Part shown: in pieces, positions 1-11,582 of the stretch | Numbering within the stretch: the stretch's first letter is position 1 | Layout: every line of letters begins with the position of its first letter | Assembly (NCBI GenBank): GCA_030272585.1 | Contig: BSYQ01000002.1 | Coordinates: forward strand, 5,394,001 to 5,458,000 | DNA length: 64,000 nucleotides | Direction: 5' to 3' | Origin: Bryopsis sp. KO-2023 | Lineage: Eukaryota; Chlorophyta; Ulvophyceae; Bryopsidales; Bryopsidaceae | Position numbers and translations under genes: made by a program | Notes under the pieces: model-generated | What the model was told of the DNA's origin: nothing | Seen by the model: the letters and a program-made list of their open reading frames with translations, nothing else | Database searches by the model: none

Positions 1-1003
1 TGGTTTTTGTTCTTGTTTCTGTTTCTGTTGCACCATCACACTTTTGAAGAGTGATACCAAGATTGATTCCAAGAGATAGTATCATCTGCTCCATCAGGAC
101 AGGGGCTGTTCTTTCCACAGGGAGAAATGGGGTAAAGCAAAAGAACACTTGACAGTTGTTCATGTATGACAAGGTCGAGAAGTGGTTCTTTAACAGGAGA
201 CTTTGGGAACGCGATTTTAAAATACGTCAAGGATCCCACACACTCTGGGGGTCTTCCATTGATTTCGAGCGTTTTGGGGTGATGTTTTATCCAGTTCGTA
301 GGCTGTTTTGGTTCTGTGGGTAGCAAATGTCTGAATATCTAAAAGATCATAAAATAAAATAAAAAGCTCGAAATCTACCTCTATTGTGGAGGCCACCTGA
401 GAAAAAGTGGAGATGGATTTCAGAAGTGTAGGACTTTTAGGGAAAGGTTCAGGCAATTCTACTCTGGGGCCATTTCTCTTGAAACAACACTAATTTACAT
501 TTGTCAATATTGATATTATTGCGCTGGCTGATGTCCAAAAAGTCAAGAGCGCTATTCCTGAGACCACTGAGCAACCAAACAAAAATACATACAAAGAATC
601 TATAAAAATGTAGTTCTCCAAAGCTACTTCTGAGGTGGGTGTGTGTGTGTGTGGGGGGGGGGGCTCCACATTTATACTTCTGCAATGTTCATGTTCCCGT
701 CAGATCCATTCGAGCCGATCTACTCCAGACCTAGCGCAGCCTATGAAGGCAAAAAACACCGGCAAACGTACACCGCAAACATGTCTCCCGTTTCTTGTTC
801 TCTGGGGCAACGGGCTTCCAATTGATGGATGGCTACACAAGGGGAAGCCTCCTGGCGTGCGATTTTATGGACATAAAGCAAGCGGTTTTTGATCACCACG
901 TTGTCGACAACACCTCCATCAGATAGCATCCATATTCGTCGGGTGCTGTGTTTGCTACCGTCCGCTACTCCTTGTCAAAAGGTGCTGAGTTGGCAGCATT
1001 CCG
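1..1003. other. Stretch without a recognisable gene
   Basis: I see no convincing exon here. Open frames are short and lack splice-phase partners. A (TG)n microsatellite followed by a run of ten or more G lies at about 634-662. The right end is the 3' flank of the minus-strand gene that stops at 1004. Confidence 0.5.
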
Positions 1004-1489
1004 CTATTGTTCCCAGACAGATGCTGCAGTATCCAGCTTGGCATTCGTTTCTGAGGCTTGAGTTTGCTGTTCCTGTCGAAAGGCTGCATTGACCACTTTT
1101 TCCTCTTGTGTTTCTTTTTCAATGGTCAGCAAACGTGCCTCAAGCTTTGAAACAACAGCACAGAGCTCCGACTGCGTTACCAATACGCTTTGACGAGGAG
1201 CATGAGTTGGTGACGACTGGGTATGAGTCCTGATCATATTTTGACACCACTCTCGCTGCGCAGCAAAGTCCGCTAGGCCTTCCGTTTTGTTGGCTGCGAG
1301 AGCCTTGTTGACCCCAGCAACTTCATGAACAGAGCACATGTGTTTCATATGCGCTTGCGTGAAGAACTGGATAGCCTCGAGGACGTCTGAGCAAAAGTGG
1401 ACCGGGTCATGCTCAAATTCCAGGGTCGTCGTGCTGGCTAAAGCGTCAAGGACAGCCCGCGTGGGTTTGACAAAGTTGTTCTCCGACAT
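1004..1489 (-). CDS. Hypothetical protein with C-terminal coiled coil
   Basis: Uninterrupted frame of 161 codons starting at the only in-frame ATG (MSENNF...) and ending in TAG. The frame stays open upstream to about 1609, but without an ATG. The first ~100 residues are mixed helical, rich in His, Phe and Ala. A charged stretch follows from about residue 115 (KLEARLLTIEKETQEEK, then a Gln/Glu-rich tail) with heptad-like spacing, consistent with a coiled coil. There are no membrane segments and no recognised catalytic motif. A low-complexity (TG)n tract lies just upstream of the start. I do not recognise the family. It could be a host gene or the Gag-like remnant of a retroelement, since no neighbouring exon or partner gene helps. 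Coding potential is inferred from length, ATG position and ordinary amino-acid composition. Confidence 0.4.
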   Translation of the reverse strand: MSENNFVKPTRAVLDALASTTTLEFEHDPVHFCSDVLEAIQFFTQAHMKHMCSVHEVAGVNKALAANKTEGLADFAAQREWCQNMIRTHTQSSPTHAPRQSVLVTQSELCAVVSKLEARLLTIEKETQEEKVVNAAFRQEQQTQASETNAKLDTAASVWEQ

Positions 1490-1612
1490 GGCGCGTGAGG
1501 CGGGAAGGACGAGAGCACAGTGGGAGGACGATAGAGAGGGAGCCCAGAGGCTAGAAAAACGGTTCGAGGAGCGGAAGCCAAAGTTCGGCAATGTGGGAAG
1601 CGCTGGCAAGAA

Positions 1613-1640
1613 TGTGTGTGTGTGTGTGTGTGTGTGTGTT
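1613..1640. repeat. (TG)n microsatellite
   Basis: About 13 consecutive TG dinucleotides, followed by T-rich and then G-rich homopolymer runs (to ~1680). This is typical of the flanking DNA in this window. Confidence 0.9.
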
Positions 1641-1827
1641 TTTTTTGTTTTCGTTTTTTTTTTGGGGAGGGGGGGGGGAGAAAAGGGGGTGCAATCCTCT
1701 GCTGACTTGGGATACTAAAAAAAATATATGATGAAGTGACCTGAACTAGGGGCAAACGTTGTTGAGAATGCGTGTTTTATATTTTTAAACAAGAATAGCC
1801 GAGGCCTGAAATGAAGCGGCGGCTGCC

Positions 1828-2790
1828 CCGACTATTCTGAGAAGACAAGTGGCCGGAAACCTTTTGGGTTTAGGGTTGGAATTCCTTCTCCTTTCGACCA
1901 GGATCTCGAAGGTCCGTGTTGCTTTTGCCTTCTGACATTATCTTCCTTTTTGGCAAAAGGATAAAGAGCTCCTAAAAAAAGAGGCTGAAGCTGGTGATGC
2001 ACCCTTTTCTTGTCAACCTTTTATCTTTAAAAAACTTTGAACTTCTTTCCATCTATACAGGAAATAACTTCCTTTTGTTTCTGTAAAACGAAGAGGATCC
2101 GAAATATCATTTGGCAAAGTTTTAGAGGAGAGTCTTCCATTCAGTGGTGTTTTTGGACCTGCTTTTTTTCTCTGGTTGATGATGTTTCTCCAGGGTGACC
2201 TGAGAATGTTGGAACAAGGTAGGGAAGATGCTTTTCTTCTTCGTTTCAGGTGAATTCCAGAGGCTGAGATTTTCTGGACCTAACCTTCTGAGCAAAACAA
2301 TGAGTATAGATATAAACCAGGCTGTATAAGTGGGGGAACACTCCCCCGCCCCCAACCTCCTTCTCGAGAAAAGTGCGTTTCGCCTCTAACTCAAAACTCC
2401 TCCACTCTTCTTCCCCCTTTATTATAACCTTCCCTTCTCTTTTGGTTTGTCTTTTCGAGGGTTTTGAGTTTTGATTATAACCTTTGTGGCTGTGGCTTGC
2501 CACAGTTGCAATTGCCCTCGCAGGATTGGGCCCAACTTTAATCTGATTCGCACTTTTTGTGGAACTGAATTTTGCAGCGGGAATGCACCCAGGATGGCTT
2601 CACTGGATGGGTATGAAACTGGCGGGGAGTTTGCAGTTCTGGTTGGCTCAATAGACCCATGTGGGGTGATTCAATGTTGTGATCTAACAGATGCAGGCAG
2701 CCCTGATTTGGATTTAGACCCAGGCTGATTCAGTGTGAGGCCCACTGTGAAGAAGCTGCATGTAAGCATTGTGCAATGTCCCAGGTTGCT
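1828..2790 (+). repeat. Family A dispersed repeat, diverged copy 1
   Basis: Shares ordered blocks with 9603-11582 and 55166-56985. These include the 'gctgccccgactatt' block near 1833, 'gctgaagctggtgatgcaccc' near 1985, the 'gaattccagaggctgagatt' block near 2250, 'ggcttcactggatgg' near 2594, and the end of the block near 2790. Much more diverged than the other copies, and the 5' third is missing. No coding capacity is evident. The repeat class (SINE-like, large non-autonomous or other) is unknown. Confidence 0.7.
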
Positions 2791-2885
2791 GGATTAAAGA
2801 CTACATTAAAGACATGGCACAGCACGGTGCTTCCCATAGTGTGATGCACAACAGGAATCACCGTTTTTACAGTTTCTTTTCGCCG

Positions 2886-3165
2886 CTTCTCACAAATGCG
2901 TCAGTCGTCGCTGGAATAGTGGGAACGTACAGAAACGGCCGAGTTTAAATACTGTTGGCTCGAATATGTGGGAGAAAGGTGTATTGGCGGTTTCTCTGGT
3001 CGACAGCTGCAGAATTAAATTCCCTCGACGAAGCGATTTTCTGACTGAAGTTTCTGTTTTTGTCTGAACTCCTCTGTTTCCTCTGTGAACGGGGTTTTCA
3101 TTGTCTGATTGTCGTTGAAGTGCTTCCGATTGTTGAAAGACACTAGCTGACTCCAGTGAGATCAA
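2886..3165 (-). repeat. Family B repeat, inverted copy
   Basis: Its reverse complement matches 4590-4845 over about 250 bp, clearly but imperfectly. The strongest shared core is the block around 'cagtcagaaaatcgcttc' (plus orientation at ~4695). The pair lies head to head 1.4 kb apart. Confidence 0.7.
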
Positions 3166-4112
3166 TTTGTCTTTCCTGCTCTGCGGGCCTTTTTTTGAGA
3201 GATAGAAAGAAACTTCAGGCAGTGGGCGTTTTGGTGTTGATTTTGCTGTATGTCTCTCTCAATGGATGTTAGCTCCTCAGCTTGTAGTGTCTGGTGCTTG
3301 TCTGTCAAAATCCGCAAGGGCCCTCATTTCAAGAATCCTCTTCAATATCGATAGACTCTCTCAGAGCGCTGTTGCTTCTTTCTCTGTTTTGCTTTTTGGA
3401 ACCTCTTTTTTGCGAAAACGATCGTCTCACCGAGGTTTCAAACAGGCCGTCATTTTCATAGATCTGATTAAGTCCATCCAAACGTTTAGCCGAGGCAGAC
3501 GTGCCCGCTCAGAGCTTCGGTGGGAGAGTTTTGTAGATAACAGAAGCTCATTGGTGAATCATACAGTTTTTGTCTGAAGGTTGGCGGGACTCTATCAGAA
3601 CACCCCGCTGGACGTCAACAGAGCCAGGGGTATCAGGATGAAGGAAAAAGAAGAAGGGAAAAAAAAAAAAGATAAAGGAAGCCGACCTCTACTTCAACTC
3701 GCCTCGAAGTAGGGGTAGATGCGATTGCAAAGATTAGGACCCCCATCACATTCCTATGCGTGGATTTGACGGTTCCAGTAGACCGCTCGCTCATTACTTT
3801 TTGCAGTAACAGAGAATAGCTCCTTTGATGTGGGCTCGAAGCAACAGCCATGCATTGCAACGGTATTCCGACGGTTCGTTGGCGGATAACTGGGTTCTAA
3901 TCTTGTTTTTTTTACCTTGGGGACTTTTCAACAAACAAGCAAACATCACCTTGGGGACCTCCCAATTGGGGACAGTATCATTATATAATGCATTCAAATG
4001 CTACAAATCATATTTCTGATTCTTTCCTACTGAACACCAACAATGACTAGATCTTACCTGATATGGGGAGGGAATGGAGGTTTATTGAATTGTCAAAGGT
4101 TGAATGAGAAGG
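3166..4112. other. Stretch without a recognisable gene
   Basis: A plus-strand open frame at 3266-3577 has no ATG context or splice partners that I can defend. An A-rich run lies at about 3657-3690. No repeat structure was found apart from the adjoining family B copy and MITE. Confidence 0.4.
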
Positions 4113-4353
4113 GGTGCATCCATAGGCGCAACCAGCATTTCAGGGAAGGGGGGGCCAAATTTTTTTTTGGGAGGCCCAAGTTTTTTTTTGGGGGGCCCAA
4201 ATTTTTTTTAGGGTAAGAAACAGTTGGTTAAGTGGATTTCAAGAGGAAATTTTTTTTTTTTTCCTTTTTCCTGGGCTTCTTTGGGGGGGCCAGAAAATTT
4301 CTAGGGGGGCCAGGCCCCCCAGGCCCCCCCCTGGTTGCGCCTATGGGTGCATC
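4113..4353. mobile_element. hAT-type MITE with intact 8-bp target duplication
   Basis: The element body 4121-4345 (225 bp) begins CATAGGCGCAACCAG and ends CTGGTTGCGCCTATG, a perfect 15-bp terminal inverted repeat. It is flanked on both sides by the same 8 bases, GGTGCATC (4113-4120 and 4346-4353). An 8-bp duplication is the hallmark of hAT-superfamily insertion. The interior is non-coding, made of G-, T- and C-runs. Intact ends and duplication show a clean, fairly recent insertion. Confidence 0.85.
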
Positions 4354-4589
4354 ACTAGTGTTTTTTTTTTAATCTCTGTTCTTCAGGTCATCGTTATTGA
4401 GAGCAGAGAAACAATACAGTGTTGAGGAAGGTTTTACTTTCCGCAGAGATGATTTCGAAACAAGCACTGTTTTCGATTCAAGGGAGAAAACTCACCAGAC
4501 AGTGTTATAACAGCACAAGGCAGCAGAAAAAGAAAGTATGTTCCGAAGGACAAGCAAAGAAAAGGAAAGCTAGTTCGACATTCACTGCA

Positions 4590-4845
4590 GGCGGTTTCAG
4601 CTGGGCAATGCTATTTGAAAGTACCGGAAACCCAAGGCAGCGAAAGGAAACCTGTTCACAGAAAAAACAGAGGACTTCAGACAAGAACAGAAACTTCAGT
4701 CAGAAAATCGCTTCGTCGAGGGCAGTTTTTTCTGCAGCCGACGACCAGAGAGCACGTTGAAATATCTTTCTCTACCACAGTGACGCCAAGAGTGTCTGAA
4801 CTCGAGCGTTTCTGGACGTACCTGTCGATCCAGTGACGACTGGAC
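4590..4845 (+). repeat. Family B repeat, direct copy
   Basis: Partner of 2886-3165 in opposite orientation. Open frames crossing it look like by-products of the repeat rather than a gene. Confidence 0.65.
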
Positions 4846-5084
4846 GCGGATTCTATCTGCATCGGGTGACGTCCTTGGCGGAAAATCAAAACCTGCAGTC
4901 GGAAGCTTCACACGAGTGTCGTCGACAGCGTCTGCAATCCAGGAGGTTTCTAAAATGAACGAAAAAGTATATCGAGGAGCTTTGACACGATGTCCGAAAG
5001 AGGGAGCGACGGACAGAATCACGGCCAGGTACCTACCAGGTCCGAACGCAGGAGGCAGACTCTTAAATTTCTTAGCGGCCGACT

Positions 5085-5150
5085 CTTGGGGGGGCCAGCC
5101 CCCCCCCCCCAACCCCCCATGGCTACGCCTATACCCAGGCCCCCATTGAT
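5085..5150. mobile_element. Solo end of a MITE-like element
   Basis: G-run, then C-run, then ATGGCTACGCCTATA. This resembles the right end of the 4121-4345 MITE (C-run then CTGGTTGCGCCTATG), with two or three changes in the inverted repeat. I find no matching left end nearby, so this is a fragment or a related family. Confidence 0.45.
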
Positions 5151-7109
5151 TAATGACAGACTTGGAAATATGCAGCAACTGCGAACAGAACGCAGTTCGA
5201 GGTTTGAGGTTTACCCAAACCGTGAGAACTCGACCGAGCTTCTCCAAAACAGGAAAGCGTTTTCCTGTCCCCCACACTCTCACCCACCTGACTCTTTTGT
5301 GGCTTTGGTCACCACGCGTGAGCATCGCGAGGACAGGGTTTCGGACGGCTGGTTTGGACCAGGGACGCCTTCGAAGACGTCGGAGAGCCGCTCGACGCTC
5401 GCACCGCTGGAGTTTCTGGCGGTTGGGTGAATCATCCTTGGGGGGGGGTACTTGAGTGCGACATCGCTGCATGTCATCGTTCGGCCCGCTGGTCAAGGGG
5501 ATCTGCTAGAGGATCCTTGGCCACCAGGTCCCGGGTTTGAACCTTCACTCTCGAATTGTCATGCGCCAGAGAGGTCGTAGCCGCCGGTGCTGAAACCGCC
5601 GGCGGGGTTTTGTTTTCGTTTTGGATTCTACTTTCACTTTTTTTGGGGGGATTTTCATGCATGTTGGGGAAAAACTGCTGTTGTTTTCGGCGTGTTTTGT
5701 TGGATCCTGGATGTTAATGGTTATGTTATAAGTTGCACCAACCCACTTGGCTCCCAACAAAAGCGAAAAACCCCACAGCCAACCCATCCACCCATTCCTC
5801 AGGATCAGTCAGACTGTGGGTGCAGCTCCAACCAGAGACCACCCAATCACCACCCATCTACTTTTCCGATCAGCTTGGAAAAGCTGGTTTCGGCTGCACC
5901 CAACGGTCAGTCTGACTGACGTCCCTGACGTCCCTTTCGAGGGGAATTCCACATCTCCTTTGGCCACCCTGACCAGCCACGTGTGGTGACATCTCATAAA
6001 CACGCATGCAAGCCAGCAAACCAAAGCTTCCATACTTTCGTTCCCGAAAAGCCACTTTCTACCACCATAAATAAATCAACTTGGCCTGATTCACCGCCGA
6101 GAGAGAGCTACCTGAAGCAAACCCACGTCTCTGAAGAGGGGCTCTTCCTCCGCTTCGGGGTGCCACGTCTTTTGACGCTGGGATTTTACCCCCGCAAGAA
6201 AACTAACAATCCTGCTTGAAAGAGGAAAAAAAAAACAGGCAGGGCTCCCTCAGACTTGAAATCTTGAAACGCTGAGAACAAGCACAAGCGCGAGGCTAGC
6301 TCTTACTGGCCCATCGGTGACAAAACAGTTAAATTTGGTTTTCCAGGTTGACGATTTTGGGTCCACTCTGCTAGTTTCTTTTGTTCATCCTTAGGGACTC
6401 CTGGAGACCGTGTTCCGACATATTTCACACCTCTGATGTCGTTTTCCGGAAGGTTCTCAGGCGTCCTGGCGCTCCTGCACCACCAAGATAAAAACCGCCC
6501 ACTTCTCACCTACCGCATACTCTTCTCGATTGACTTTCGATCAGCTTTTCGTTACGCATTCACAAGTGTTTCTTATGGCAGCGTTTTTTTTTGTATTCTG
6601 CCAAGCTATAGACAACGAGAAGCGAGGTGTCGGTCACAATGATGGGCGCAGCAGCGACTACGCTTTTTGTTCTTCTTTCGTGCACAGTGGTGGACAGCAC
6701 GCCCCTAAAAACTACCCCTTGTTTCAAATCTACTGGTGAGCAAACCTACGCACGTGATCATGCGGCTCTGAGTTAAGACTGAGATCTCCAAAACCTTGCA
6801 CAGTGTTGGAGTCGTGATAAGTTTAGATGCTTTTGTTATTAACGTATCCGGCTTGCTTGTGTTTTTTTTTTCCACACGAGGTTCCGTGTCCTCTTCGAAC
6901 CCTCACCGTGACTTCAGAAAACTGCTTCGAGATGAGGTGGAAAAATCCAGATTTCTTCTGCGTGTCATGAAAAGCATGACGAGACTCCTTTCCGCCCTTG
7001 GCGCTTGTATCTGTGTGTTTGATGTTGTTCGTTTGTTCTGTGTAGTGGCTTGAAAACAATTGTTCCCGCAGGCTGACATGGAGATTTCGAATCGGAATTC
7101 GAGGCCTCC
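5151..7109. other. Stretch without a well-supported gene
   Basis: Several 60-110 codon frames are open on both strands (for example 6303-6509 minus and 5983-6219 plus), but none recruits neighbouring exons or shows a known motif. Homopolymer runs are common. Confidence 0.4.
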
Positions 7110-7564
7110 ATGGAGGAGGTTGCTGGATTTTCGTTGGAAAATGAGGTATTGTGACCATTAGTGAAATGCTGAACTTTTGAATGATGATTGTTAACCCCTT
7201 TGGGCTTCTTTGGTAATGCAGAAACCTGCTGAGACCAGTTTCGTGTCAAGGATATCGATGAGAAGCTTTTGGAGGCCGCCTGGGATGGAGATCTTGCCCT
7301 GGTGAAGGTAAGCCCATCGTTGAAAACTTATTTGCTGCTGGAGCTCCACATGCAAATTCAACATGGGTGGGCAGACGTTTGAATTTCACAAGATTGAAGA
7401 TCGAAAGGATTCTTCTGAAAGCGATGTTTCGCCTCAATTTACTATGTCGAATCAAGCGCTGTTCTCACACTTGCAGGTGTTGGTTGGCCGCGGGGCGAAC
7501 TTGGATTTTGTCGGTTCGACCAACCGCAATAGTGGCAAGAGTGGCAAGGCTGACTTATTGGGAG
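7110..7564 (+). CDS. Ankyrin-repeat-type protein, N-terminal exons (partial)
   Basis: Three exons join in phase: 7110-7145 (ATG, 12 codons, donor GTATTG), 7239-7307 (23 codons, acceptor CCAG, donor GTAAGC) and 7477-about 7564 (acceptor TTGCAG). The joined reading contains LLEAAWDGDLALVK followed by VLVGRGANLD. This is the helix-turn-helix-loop pattern of an ankyrin repeat (small residues plus G-D in the first helix, L-L-G-A-N/D after the second). Only one repeat is convincing. The third exon may end earlier, at a GTTCGA donor near 7534, because after GANLDFVG the sequence becomes Ser/Gly/Lys-rich instead of the usual TPLH. No downstream exon could be fixed, so the gene is either longer or decayed. 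Ankyrin domains bind proteins; the partner is unknown. Confidence 0.4.
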
Positions 7565-9602
7565 GTAGAATTTATGGTGGGATTTAGTTTTTCTTTTTTT
7601 TCAAGTCAATCCAAGCTATACCAGTTTATCACCAACTTCACAGGGTTTTTTTCTCTTCGATTTCACAAATAAAGAAATTTGGCAGGAGGTCTCAATAGTC
7701 AGTTTACGAGGGGGGGGGGGGGTGTTGCATAAACAAAGAGAATGGGGAAAAACGAACAAGATATATTTTTGCCCAAGCACTCATTCAATTCAGGTGCAGA
7801 GTTGCACTTTGGTTTCATTCTGGATTACTTACCTGATCGCTTTCACCACATGTTAATGAAAATGCTGGTTGGCTGGATGGTCTACAGCACTCAGAGTTGG
7901 ATTTTGTTTTTATTCCGAATTGCTTACCTCATGCATATACATCGATGCATTGCACCCCTTCCATCTCCAGAACAGGAGGGAGGGTCAGACACGGCCTCCA
8001 CCAACATTCTCACCATATGTGGAAATGCTGGTTGGCTGGCTCATTTTTCCCACATGGAGATGTTGGCTTCCTGGCTGGCTGGCTGGCTTTCACTACATGT
8101 TAATGAAAATGCTGGCTGGTTTCCAGCACCCCAAACATGGTACAATTCGAGGTTAAGAATTCAAGAAGGAAATTTTCATCATCAGGCAGGCGGCGCTCGA
8201 CATAAAAGTGTCAGGAAACTGGAAGAGAAAAAAGATACTGAAAAAGGGGCGTCGAATTTCTTGAAAGACAAATAAATATTTGAAAAATGAATATTGAATA
8301 GAACTTAAAAAAAAATAATATACTAAGTTGAATAAATACATGCAAACGTTTTAGGAACAGCACTGACCCCTGCGCCATTACACCTTGAACTTTATTCCGA
8401 AATGTCTGGGGAAAAAAAGGTTGAAAAAATAAAAAAAGTTATCAACTCGAACAGAAAACCACAGACTTTTCTCTTTTATTTTTTAAAAGAAAAGATATAG
8501 TTAAGAAAAAAGAGACGATCAGTAGAAAAAGAAAGAAAACTTTTTATCAAAGCAACACAGGGGATTCGAACCCCTACTGTCGTCCACCAGTTTATCTCAA
8601 ATATAATCAAATTCTAAGAATAGTTTTTAAAATGACCTGTGCCTGTGGGCACGAACAGTTGATGTGACTCTTTATTTTCAAACAAAATAAATCATTCTTT
8701 CAGAATTGAACTAGAAAAAAAGATGAAGAAAAGAACACTGGTGAGGAGCAAAGGTTTTCTTATTCATTCTTTTTAATCTCGGAAGAAAACACCACTGATA
8801 AGAAACAATCTCACAGTATCTTTCATCATTCAGAGGGTTTCTTTTTATTTGCTTTTTTTTGGGGGGAGGGGGGGTTATTTCCAATATTTTTTCATTTCCT
8901 TTCTTAGCTTCATGCCTGAATTTATCATCCTGAGAAAGAAGCATGTTTCTGTTGTGAAAGAAAAAAAAAGTTATTCAGAGTTGTCTCATCTTTAGTTTTC
9001 CGGCTGTTTCAAGTTTTGATTAATTTATTTGTTTTCAGAAAGGCCTGGATTCTTTTACCAGTTGAGAGCCTCGGGGTTCCCTTTTCAAAATTATTTAACC
9101 CCGCCCCACTTGAAAAAACACTCTCCAAATATCCACAAAGACATCCACAGGCCGCTTCTTCGCCAGGAAAACAAAAAAAATGGAACAAGTCCTATCAAAT
9201 ATTTTGCCCCAGTCCTCCCTGAGAAACGAGAAAGAAAAAAGAAACATGCCAACAGATCCACGGCGTACCCTTGTTTTTTTTTCTACAACGAGTTATCCCT
9301 GTGACTTGAAAAAAAATAAATAAATAAATAAACCCTTGTCTTATAGAACTGCCAGACCTGTTGAACCTTTTGTTGTCGAGATAGGCACGGCGTCACCTTT
9401 GGCTTCGAGTTTGACGGCGACTTCTTGATTTGTGAGTGTCATCGAAAGCGCTTTCCAGTCGAAACACTGCCACGACCATTGTGTCAACCGAGCAGTTATG
9501 TTCCTTGAGCCTCACCACCACAACTCGATCATGACAACCATCCTAGGCGTGGTCGCTCCACAAGAAAATACTTTTTGAGAGTCGTTCGGGGATACGTCGG
9601 CT
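7565..9602. other. Gene-poor stretch with decayed small repeats
   Basis: A ~35-bp segment around 'catgttaatgaaaatgctgg' occurs at ~7841 and ~8088 among GGCT-rich tandem bits. A long plus frame (7742-8275) spans these repeats and is not trusted. On the minus strand at 8559-8575 there is a perfect tRNA T-arm-like stem-loop (AGGGG / TTCGAAT / CCCCT) with no full cloverleaf around it. Confidence 0.45.
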
Positions 9603-11582
9603 CGCTGTTGACGCAATGCCACATTGAAAGTTGCGAAAAGTTGCGAGCTGCAGTGGCTGTCCTGGTCCGACCCTTGAACAGATCCCAACACGATCACTGA
9701 TCACCACCTAAATCCCAAAGCACTGTGATCCAAACAGAAAACTGTTTCGCAGCTGGCGGCGCCACAGTCCGTCATTGCCGCCAGCGTGGCGAGCTCCCAG
9801 CCACTCATTCCACCGACGTGTCAGTTGCAGAACTGACATTTGCTTTTGACGCCTCAACCGAGTTTTGGTGCGAACCCTCAAACCGACCCATTCAACTTCG
9901 TATACAGGTTAGCTCGAGTCACCGTGCATCTGAGGATGGCCGGGCCTACCAATGATGATGCATGGGTGACTAGGAGCGGGACCCCTCAGATGAAGTTGGA
10001 GAGGGGGGTTGGGAGAGGGGGGGGACCCAGCCACAGTTTTTTTTCGCAACTTCGGGCGAAGTCATACCCAAGGTCGAGTTCAACACACAGCGTTCCACCA
10101 TCTCTGGTGGTTGGGGCAGATATGAAATTGGGCAACAAGTACAATAATACACTTCCAATCGTTTCTTGTTGAGGTCGTTCAGACTGGAGTCGATTGAATA
10201 TCGACGCAGCGACAACCAGAGGTTGGGAGAGTTTTGTTGATGTTTTCAAAAGAGACGTGCACGATCAAGCTGGTCGCTTGCTTTGGGGTGTCGAGCCTGC
10301 AATTTGCAGGTTTCAGAAAAAACCAGATTGAAACTGGTCGTGGTGATCGCTCGTTTGCCAAGCTTGTGTTGGGCTGCTGCCCCGACTATTTCGAACGAGA
10401 CAAAGACAAGAGGCAAGTGCGGGGAAACCTCTTGGTAGGTTTGTGATTCGACTTCCTTCTCCGTTGACTAGGACCCTGAAGAAAAAAAAAAAAACTCCAA
10501 AATACGATTTGTTGGATTGTGGCTTTCATTCAGTTGGTGTTGTTTTTGGACTTGCTTTTTTTTTTTTTTTTCTGGTGGATGATGATTAATCTCCAGGGTG
10601 AGTAAGGAGTGTTGAAAAAAAGATAGAAGAAAAGATGCTATTATTCTTTTCCAGATGGATCCCAGAAGCTGAGATTCTCTGGACCTGGGCTTCTGTTAAA
10701 AACAATGAGTGATTAAGCTTGGCTGTATTGCATATTCACAGAATTGGGGGGAAACACCCCCACCCACCCTCTGGATAAAAGTGCCTTTCTTGAATAACCC
10801 AAAACTTCTCCATTTTTCTTCCTCCTTTATTATGACCTTAAAGGAGTAATATTTATTTTAGTTTGCTTTTTCCCAGGATTCCAATTGTGATTACAAAAAA
10901 AAAAAAATAAGGATAATATTAATATTTTGATTTTTAATTTGGGCTGGGGCTAGCTGTGGTTGCAATTGTCCACACAGTATTGACCCTACTTTAATCTAGT
11001 TTGCACATTCTGAGGAATATTTTTGCTTGACAGTCAAGACTTCACTGGATGGATGGGGATGAAACTTCTGGGGAATATTTTGGTTCTGGTTGGCTCAATA
11101 GACACATCTTAGGGAAAAATCAATGTTGTGAATCAATTGCTACAGGCAGCCAAACAAGGAATCATCATCTCACAAGCTGTTCTTGCATTGGATAATCACT
11201 TCAAGAGCCTATGACTGACCATAAGCATGGAGGCTCCGACTTGCTTTCTGGAAGCAATTTTTTCTTGCACACTCTGATTTCGCTGTGGGTAGGGCTGAGG
11301 CTGCTACATCAACTCCCCCCCCATTTCCTCTACTACCTGCAGGTATTCCATAGAAGCGATCTTTGACTGCAAGTTATCCGCACTGTGCATTACATAGGTC
11401 GAAAGCACCAGTACAAATGGATCACAGGAATCCACAGGGAAATTATTACCAATGTTGTGTAGGTCAGACTCAAAAGAAGCCAACAAAAGAAAAAAACAAG
11501 AAAGGGGCCAGGGGGGTGATTGAAATGCTTTAAAGAAGCGTCTATGTCTGACCCTCTGCTGTGGAGTGGGGTGCAGCCCTTG
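9603..11582 (+). repeat. Family A dispersed repeat, long copy 2
   Basis: Homology with the 55 kb copy begins at 'cgctgttgacg' (9603 and 55166) and is near-identical over long stretches (for example 9690-10030 versus 55250-55590, and 10170-10450 versus 55820-56110). Its 3' part (11200-11582) matches the reverse complement of 62732-63360 and ends at 'gggtgcag.cctt'. This is the most complete copy, about 2 kb. No open frame is conserved between copies, so it is probably non-autonomous. Confidence 0.85.

Noticed and set aside
4696-5496. 266-codon open frame on the minus strand
   Set aside because: It runs through a family B repeat and a MITE end, is Arg/Pro/Gly-rich low complexity and has no splice partners; explained by repeat composition.
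7742-8275. 177-codon plus-strand frame with hydrophobic stretches
   Set aside because: Contains duplicated CATGTTAATGAAAATGCTGG segments and GGCT repeats; apparent membrane helices arise from the repeats.
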